Part shown: positions 58,111 to 64,000 of the stretch, piece by piece
Layout: every line of letters starts with the position of its first letter
Numbering within the stretch: the stretch's first letter is position 1
DNA from: Eublepharis macularius
Lineage: Eukaryota; Chordata; Lepidosauria; Squamata; Eublepharidae
Assembly (NCBI RefSeq): GCF_028583425.1
Contig: NC_072805.1
Span: forward strand, 11,542,001 to 11,606,000
Length of the DNA stretch: 64,000 nt
Direction of reading: 5' to 3'
The notes under the pieces: generated by a model
Database searches by the model: none
Told to the model about the DNA's origin: nothing
Seen by the model: the letters and a program-made list of their open reading frames with translations, nothing else
Position numbers and translations under genes: made by a program

Positions 58111-58880
58111 GGGGCAGCTTGTAGGTCATCACTGGCTGCTAACAGGCGAGACAGTAGTGGTCACGTTCCAAAAGCTTCGCTACATTTCTAACTTAACACC
58201 ATCAGTGCTTTTATTTAGAACGTGTGTAATCTTACGCAAGGGAGAGAGGCTTGAAATATTTCTGGCATCTAAAGAAGCCTGTAACTCCAGTTATCTTTCC
58301 GGAGGGAAGTGACATCCAGACCGGGAGGGGGGGGGGACACTGGTGCTACACTCCAACTTCAACCTAAGTATTGTGCATCTCATTGAAGCAACTAAATCTG
58401 AGTCACTGGGCAAACAAAAGAGCCCCCTCTTAACCCCTGAGCCAGCTTTACGCACAGACAAACGCTTCATCGACCTCATAAAAGCCAAAAGACTCCCTAA
58501 GAGATTATTGGGAATGAAACCACTTCCAACCTCCAGCTAGTGCCACCAGCTCTGACATGCTCCTTTAACTCTTTGAGATTTTTTTCTGGTGAACAAACAA
58601 ACATCACCTCTACTCTGGACAATTTAAAGAGCTCATTACAGAATCTTGGTTCCGTGGCTGAGCCGCTTAACCTATTCCACCCAGAGAGAAAGATGATCAA
58701 GAGTAAACCAAGCTCAAAACAGCAATAAACCCGGTGCCAATTCATTACGTGGGCATAGTTTAGTACTGTTTTGCAACTCCATTGTGGGGGTTTTTTGGTG
58801 TTTCAGTGCTCTTTATTAAGGGAATCTGTAAAGACACAGGAATCTACTTTCACACATGTGAACCAGCCTGTAGTCTACCA
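58111..58880. other. Unassigned sequence upstream of SLC7A6OS
   Basis: An open frame at 58343-58540 (plus; LRTDKRFIDLIKAKRLPKRL) resembles no family I know. It ends before a string of stops and has no splice context I trust. Confidence 0.35.
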
Positions 58881-59078
58881 GCCAAGTTACAAGTGACGCC
58901 TGACACAGGTTGGACACTTGTCAGCTTACCTCAAGTTTTGATGGGAAATGTAGGCATCCTGGTTTTACAGCTTGGATCTCCATTACAGCTGCAAGACCAG
59001 GATGCCTACATTTCCCATCAAAACTTGAGGGAAGCTAACAAGTGTCCAACCTGTGTCAGGCGTCACTTGTAGCTTGGC
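58881..59078. mobile_element. Near-perfect foldback element
   Basis: GCCAAGTTACAAGTGACGCC at the left is matched by GGCGTCACTTGTAGCTTGGC at the right. The pairing continues for about 80 bases (TGACACAGGTTGGACACTTG, CATTTCCCATCAAAACTTGA) to a loop of about 30 bases near 58965-58995. No target duplication could be fixed. The same end occurs in the palindrome arms at 11577-11600. Confidence 0.85.
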
Positions 59079-59254
59079 TCTGAATCAACCAGCACTGGTC
59101 TTCTCCGCATGCCTACCTAACAGTGATAAGGTTGATAAGCATGTGGGTCAGGGATTTCTTAGGATTGGCTCCAAACTTTGGAACTTCCTACCCCAATCAT
59201 TAAGGTCAGCCTCCTCATTATTTGGCTTCTGGAGGATGAAGGTGGTTCTTATTT

Positions 59255-59395
59255 AGTACATCTGACAAAGAGAGCTGTAGTTCTCGAAAGCTTATGCTGC
59301 AATAAAGTTGGTTGATCTTAAAGGTGCTGCTGGACTCTTACCTTTTTGCAACTACAGAGTAACACGACTAACTCCTCTGGATCTATGATCAAGGT
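59255..59395 (+). mobile_element. Penelope-type tail fragment
   Basis: AGAGAGCTGTAGTTCTCGAA AGCTTATGCTGCAATAAAGT TGGTTGATCTTAAAGGTGCT GCTGGACTC, then TTGCAACTACAGAGTAACAC GACTAACTCCTCTGGATC. A widespread vertebrate tail sequence of the same style as 49718-49921 and 49040-49125. Confidence 0.5.
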
Positions 59396-59529
59396 TTTAC
59401 AGGCAAACTCTTGGTTCTTACTTGTTTAGACTGTTGTTTGATGTGGATTTTATAGGCATCAAAGTTTTGTTTCAGGCCAGCTGTTAATGGTTGTTTTATT
59501 GTCTCTGTGTTTTTTTATTACTGTTTATT

Positions 59530-60170
59530 GGTTTTTTAAACATTAACAATTAAACATTAACAATTAAATGAAACCTAGATATATAACGATATACAAAAAA
59601 GATATATATAATACAGATTTTGTATATAAGTTAAGCTGTTTTTTGATTAACATACAGTTGAATACTATTTACAATATAAAGAGGTCAAATGGGTATGCTT
59701 TGTCTGGCTGTAAGCCCTTTACTAGCCATATACTCTGGTACTAACTTTCTTCATGAAGTAGTGGTAACATATTTATCTCAGCCACATCATGATTGTGGGA
59801 GGTTTTGGATCATTTCAAATTGTTGCAACTGTGGCTTTTGCTGCTGTTAAAAGTATTCCAATTAGACTTTTTAATCTCTTTCCTTTGAGGCGTCAATATC
59901 TGTCCATAGATTTAGTGGAATCTGTTCTGGATTTGCCTAAAGAGGGTAGCCAGTGATTTGTTCTATATGAGTTAAGAATTTTCCCCAAAATTTATTTATA
60001 TGTGGACAAAGTCACCAGCAGTGAAATTATGTGCCAAGTTCCCCACATTTTTCCCGACAATATGGAGAAATTAAACAGTTGATGTGATGCAATCTCAGTG
60101 GTGTAAAATGTCATCTAGTTAAGATCTTCATTTGCGACTCCATTAAGAGAAACCCCAGTCCTGACTTAAC
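59530..60170 (-). mobile_element. L1 LINE ORF2 C-terminal fragment
   Basis: Minus-strand translation across stops reads LTRWHFTPLRLHHIN, CREKCGELGT, FHCW, LCPHINKFWGKFLTHIEQIT GYPL, then PEQIPLNLW. This matches the L1 ORF2 C-terminal pattern (CWRC.E.GT..HCWW.C..I..FW.....ITGY). Old, 5'-truncated, with several stops. Confidence 0.75.
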
Positions 60171-60750
60171 CGATGCTTTGGTCCAAACTCTCTTAACCTC
60201 TGAAAACATGGTCCCAAGGCAAGTACGATAGTCAACAGTACATCTTTAAAGACCATCAGGATGGGCTATCGGATGCCGAGTTGATTTGGCGTCTGATTTT
60301 TATTTCTGGACATGTAGATTTGTGTTAATGTTGAGTTGGGTTTTGTAGAGACTAGAGTGTACATCATTTTTAAAAAAACAAAATTTCACACACATGTTGT
60401 AATGCTGCAGTGTTATGACCCAATGTGATTAGCATTCTCCTCCCTCTTCCTGTATTCACTGACTGGACAGTCCTGTTCCCACCACTGTACTACTGCAGTT
60501 CTGGAGAGGTCATTGGTTGCAGAGGGAAACCCTCAAAGTTCTTTTCCCGTGCTTGATTCTCTTGCAGACTTTTCTTGCGCCCATTGCAGTTGTTTGTCAT
60601 TAATAACAATAACTGCAGTACTAATAAGCAAGAGCCAAGCACAATGTCTATAGAGGGATCATGAGCAGGGGCCACCAATCAATAACTGACAGACAATTGA
60701 ATGGCAGGTCACCAGTCAATAAAACCCTAGCGTTTATGTGTTGCAGCATC
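60171..60750. other. Unassigned intergenic sequence
   Basis: Possibly more L1-derived DNA at its start; otherwise nothing recognised. Confidence 0.4.
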
Positions 60751-60757
60751 TGGATGG

Positions 60758-61170
60758 TTGCCTCAACCTGGCTCTAAAAGAAGCAGGGGCACCTTTGGGC
60801 AGTATGAAGAGGTGACCCTGCTTTTGAAGACCATCATCCAGCCAGGGCATGCCGATGATGACGACGACGACAATGGCGAGCGCTCATCCGAGGAACAGGG
60901 CTATGTGCAGGCACATTGCCTGGGAGCTCTCTGCAGTCGGCTTTACCCTCACGGCTGACCAATGCTGCACAAAATTCAAGCGGGTGAAGGGCGACTTCAT
61001 GGACTCCCTGGAGGCATGGCAGAGGACCCCTTGGCAGAGCTGCCAGATGCCCCACCAACACTCCACGAGGCATCTGTGGGAGGCTATGGGTCACCCCTGG
61101 TGGGAGGATCGCCATAATCAGGGCAAGATTTATGATCACGTTTTCGTGGCTGAAAAAGTGGGGGGGGATG
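60758..61170 (+). pseudogene. Decayed Myb/SANT-like DNA-binding gene
   Basis: The first frame gives RGTFGQYEEVTLLLKTIIQ, an acidic run of six Asp, then the reading shifts near 60900 to RHIAWELSAVGFTLTADQCC TKFKRVKGDFMDSLEAW and GHPWWEDR. The TADQC.TKFKR.K pattern with the following G.PWWEDR is typical of the Myb/SANT-like (trihelix, MSANTD-type) domain, which accompanies Harbinger transposases and was also adopted by host genes. The frame change and the short, isolated frame make it a pseudogene or transposon remnant. Confidence 0.6.
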
Positions 61171-61230
61171 CCTTGCATTGGGGATGTGTAGATTTGTTTT
61201 ATGGTGGCTTCTAAACCTGCTTAAGTGTTA

Positions 61231-61467
61231 TTACACGAGGCTCTTGTGTGTTGGGACAGAGTGCTGTGCATCACTCCAACTTATGTGCCTGCAGGTAATA
61301 AATTGGAAGGGTAACGCCGCAGAGCACTCATAAGGGAGGATGATTAACAGCCCATTGCAGAGGATCCCGTCTCCAACAAAACCCATGTCTTGACCTACAA
61401 ATAGCCGCAGAGACACACTGATTTCAGTTTGGAATTTCTGTGTGCCTGCTTGTGAGGTATTACTCAA
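61231..61467 (-). pseudogene. Possible Harbinger transposase remnant
   Basis: Minus-strand frame with QTEISVSLRLFVGQDMGFVG DGILCNGLLIILPYE. The FVGDG....LLIILPY run loosely resembles the GD.gYp...wLltPy motif of Harbinger-type transposases, and the opposite-strand Myb/SANT remnant next to it fits the two-gene layout of that superfamily. Resemblance is weak. Confidence 0.25.
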
Positions 61468-62442
61468 CTAGAGGCAAGCCTGGCCTCAGAATGTCCTGCC
61501 ACCTCTGCGTCCTCCTCTGTGATGTCAATACAGGTCCCTTCTTCACAGGCTTCTTGCCAGCACAGGCAGGTTTCTTAGATGGTTCTTCATCTGGATTGCT
61601 TATAGAGCTGCTGCCTGGCAGGGAAACTCAATTCAGTGGCAGATCGGCAGTTTAAATCACTTTGAGGCAGGCCCAGTGGGTCCCCAGCAGGTTGACTGCT
61701 TGCATTACATTGAGGCTTGCACACTTGGCAGGTGGAAGGCTGGCCTCACATTGAAGCTGGAACAGTTTGCCCCTCACAGGAGGGTTGCCTCCATCATTGT
61801 GAGGCTGGCACAGTCTTGCCCTGGCTGGATCGTGCTGCTACTCTGCCCTCAGTTGTGTGAGGTTTGCGAGTGCTTTAACAATGGTTAGCTTTACCTTCGT
61901 GTTCTGCTACATGGCATCCTGAAATGTCTTGCGATCCTCCCGTGCCTCGTGAACCACTTCATCCTCCAGCAGCCATGATTGCCACTGTCTCTCCTCAGCC
62001 AGCGTGGCATAGTGCCTTCGTGCCCCTTCCTGGTTCTTTACTGTGCCCTGAGACAGCATGCATTCAGCTACAGGAGTTAGCAATGCAACCCATCTTTTCC
62101 TGACTCTGCCATTAGCTAGGTGTGTTGCGGGTGACTGTTCTACAGCAATCTGTGGGTATTCTGTTCTCGGTAGGGTTGTAGGGTTTCCTAGGGGAAAAGA
62201 AGGGAGGGGAGATTGCAATTTATCGGGGGCCTTTTGAAATTTAAACTCCTGGCTTCAGGACTCACAGAATATCAGGATTTTACCTCTTGTGTGCACAGGT
62301 CCCATTGGCATATGTTTATCATAAAAGAGAAGGGGTGGCTTAAGTGTTGCCAACAGTCTGAAGGATAAAAAAGACGTTCCCTTTAATACACTCTTAACGG
62401 GAAGGTATCTAGCTTGTGGTTTTACATAACCTCCATTCCACT
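61468..62442. other. Unassigned sequence, possible part of the same remnant
   Basis: 61640-61880 has short imperfect GAGGC/TTGCACACTTGGCAGG repeats. The minus-strand frame 62218-61907 (RRHYATLAEERQWQSWLLED EVVHEAREDRK) is charged and helical, like C-terminal parts of MSANTD proteins, but in the opposite orientation to the SANT part. Not assigned. Confidence 0.3.
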
Positions 62443-62605
62443 GAGATGTGCTCAGGGGTAGAGCATCTGCTTTGCATCATAAGGTTCCCAGCATCTCCCA
62501 TTGAAAGGATCAGATGGTAGGAGACGTGAAAGACTCCTACCTGGCACCTTTGAGAGCCATTGCCAGTTTTAGTAGGCAAGACTGAGCATGATAAAGTGAT
62601 GGTCT
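62443..62605 (+). mobile_element. tRNA-derived SINE
   Basis: GTGCTCAGGGGTAGAGCATC TGCTTTGCATC (A box), CAGCATCTCCCATTGAAAGG ATCAGATGGTAGGAGACGTG AAAGACTCCTACCTGGCACC TTTGAGAGCCATTGCCAG. Same family as 56394-56845; a clear B box is lost. Confidence 0.75.
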
Positions 62606-64000
62606 TCTTGGAGGCATGGTGGCTTCATGCATTCACGAGACACAGAGTCTGTGGCCACTATGACAAGGAACCTGCCTTACAATGCAGAGTTCCCTGAAAA
62701 ATTAGTCACAAGGAAGGCCAGGGCCATAAACCACGCCCCGGCCTTTGTTAATCTTGCTTGCCACTCAGATTAATCAATCGAGCCATTACCCAGATTTGTC
62801 CAACAGGCCTGAGCTGGCCACCTGCCAGGTAAACTAATCACACCAGGCTGACTTTTCCCTATTTTCCTCCTACTTTAAAATCAGACCCATATTTGGAGTT
62901 CTCTCTACCTTCTACTCCCTTAAAATTCTAATCTTCCAATCAGATTAAAAATTTCTAGCCTGGGCCCAATCTCATTGCAGCAGACACTGTCCTCCTCTTA
63001 ATACGACCAGAGGTGCATAAAAGCCACCTTTCAGCCCCCAAACATTTGTAGCTGGTTTCTGGATCCCCTACCTGCTACCCCAACCCCAGTTGGTCTGCTA
63101 TTGCTGAAACCACTTATTCTCTTCTGTCCCGTTCTCCATTTTCCCACATTCACACCTTAAACTTAGAGGTAACTTCTCCTCCAAATTGGAATAACCCTGG
63201 TTGATGTTTTCTGGGTGTTGTTAGGAAATGTGCAATTTGCTTGTGCTTTGTTTTAATATCAGTACTTACTCAGGATAAGTTCCTCCCCCTCATCCCAATA
63301 TTGTACCCAGTCCCCCAGTAAACTCCGTGTTTCTCTTTAAACATTTAAATCTGGTTCTGTTATTCTTTTTCTACTGAATTATGCTCCTCAGTCACTCACA
63401 ATCATCTCATGAGGTAAAGAGCCTTGTTCCTACTCCCTGCAGAAACAGGTAAATTAATTCCCAGTCTGAACACGCACATTCACATGGTAACACAGTGACT
63501 GCCATTTTAAAGTGCTGATTTTTAAAAAAGATACTGACACAAAAGGACACAAATATGATTTTTAAAAAAACCAGTCTGATTGGGTCAAGGTGAGTTTAAT
63601 GTCCATAATATATCTAATCCTGCCAAAAACACATTGCATATAAACCTTCTTGTAACTAGTCAAAACATCTGATTATTAACATAGAAGACTTAACAGATAA
63701 GACCTTTTGGAAGGTAATCAGAAGAGATTATAGTGTTCTTATCCATCAAAACCCAAGCAGAGACTCACATACTTGCTAAATACATTTTTATATATCCAAC
63801 CATGTCTATACACATCTCCTAGCATACCCTGACCATATTTTTAAAGTCCATACCCCTTAACGCAGCCCATTTGTGAAAGAGTAACATTGAACTGATACGG
63901 CATCACATTTTGTTAAAGCAAAATTTTTAAAGAAGAAGAAGTCGAAAACAGATTGCGCAACTGTCAGTGATTTCTGAGGTAAATGGTAACCACAGTGGGA
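62606..64000. other. Unassigned intergenic sequence, AT-rich at the end
   Basis: No gene, repeat family or conserved signal recognised on either strand. Confidence 0.45.

Noticed and set aside
57960-64000. PRMT7, expected head-to-head with SLC7A6OS from human synteny
   Set aside because: No stretch of its conserved methyltransferase sequence was recognised on the plus strand.

Overview
The window looks like nuclear DNA of a squamate reptile (lizard or gecko grade). The evidence is two intact vertebrate genes in a background of squamate-type repeats: Sauria-type and CORE/MIR-type tRNA SINEs, CR1, L1 and other LINEs, Penelope-like elements, hAT-like and other foldback DNA elements, and a chromodomain-bearing Ty3/gypsy fossil. 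Species assignment is inference; no bacterial or organellar genes were seen.

Positions 1-37263 form a giant imperfect palindrome. The left arm (1-16298, cut by the window edge) reappears in reverse complement at 20585-37263, around a spacer of about 4.3 kb (16299-20584). Every repeat in one arm has its mirror partner in the other, in the same order: GC-rich foldback, C-rich and AT-rich minisatellites, CORE-SINE, chromovirus with a nested SINE, LINE with a nested foldback, MITE, Penelope-type foldback with target duplication, and two further LINE pieces. Hand comparison of a few stretches gives roughly 1-4 differences per 100 bases. A 192-bp foldback MITE sits only in the right arm, with a clean empty site on the left, and minisatellite copy number differs between arms. 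The arms have therefore evolved separately. The spacer holds a Penelope-like GIY-YIG fragment exactly at the left breakpoint and a direct repeat of the arm end.

Positions 37264-43093 are repeat-rich and hold no recognised host gene until TMEM30B. TMEM30B (43094-44158, minus) is a single-exon CDC50-family flippase subunit with a GC-rich upstream region. About 620 bp of that GC-rich DNA is duplicated at 47230-47853, next to a 238-bp GT microsatellite. Positions 47890-50400 are mostly SINE, CR1 and Penelope-type tails.

SLC7A6OS (53271-57783, minus, five exons, complete) is an Iwr1-family RNA polymerase II assembly/import factor with a CpG-rich promoter at its 5' end. In humans the two genes lie on different chromosomes (TMEM30B on 14q, SLC7A6OS on 16q), so their adjacency here is notable. 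Positions 58100-64000 hold a foldback element, an L1 3' fragment, a decayed Myb/SANT-like (probably Harbinger-derived) gene and a SINE. No further host gene was recognised. PRMT7, the human head-to-head neighbour of SLC7A6OS, was not found in the visible part.
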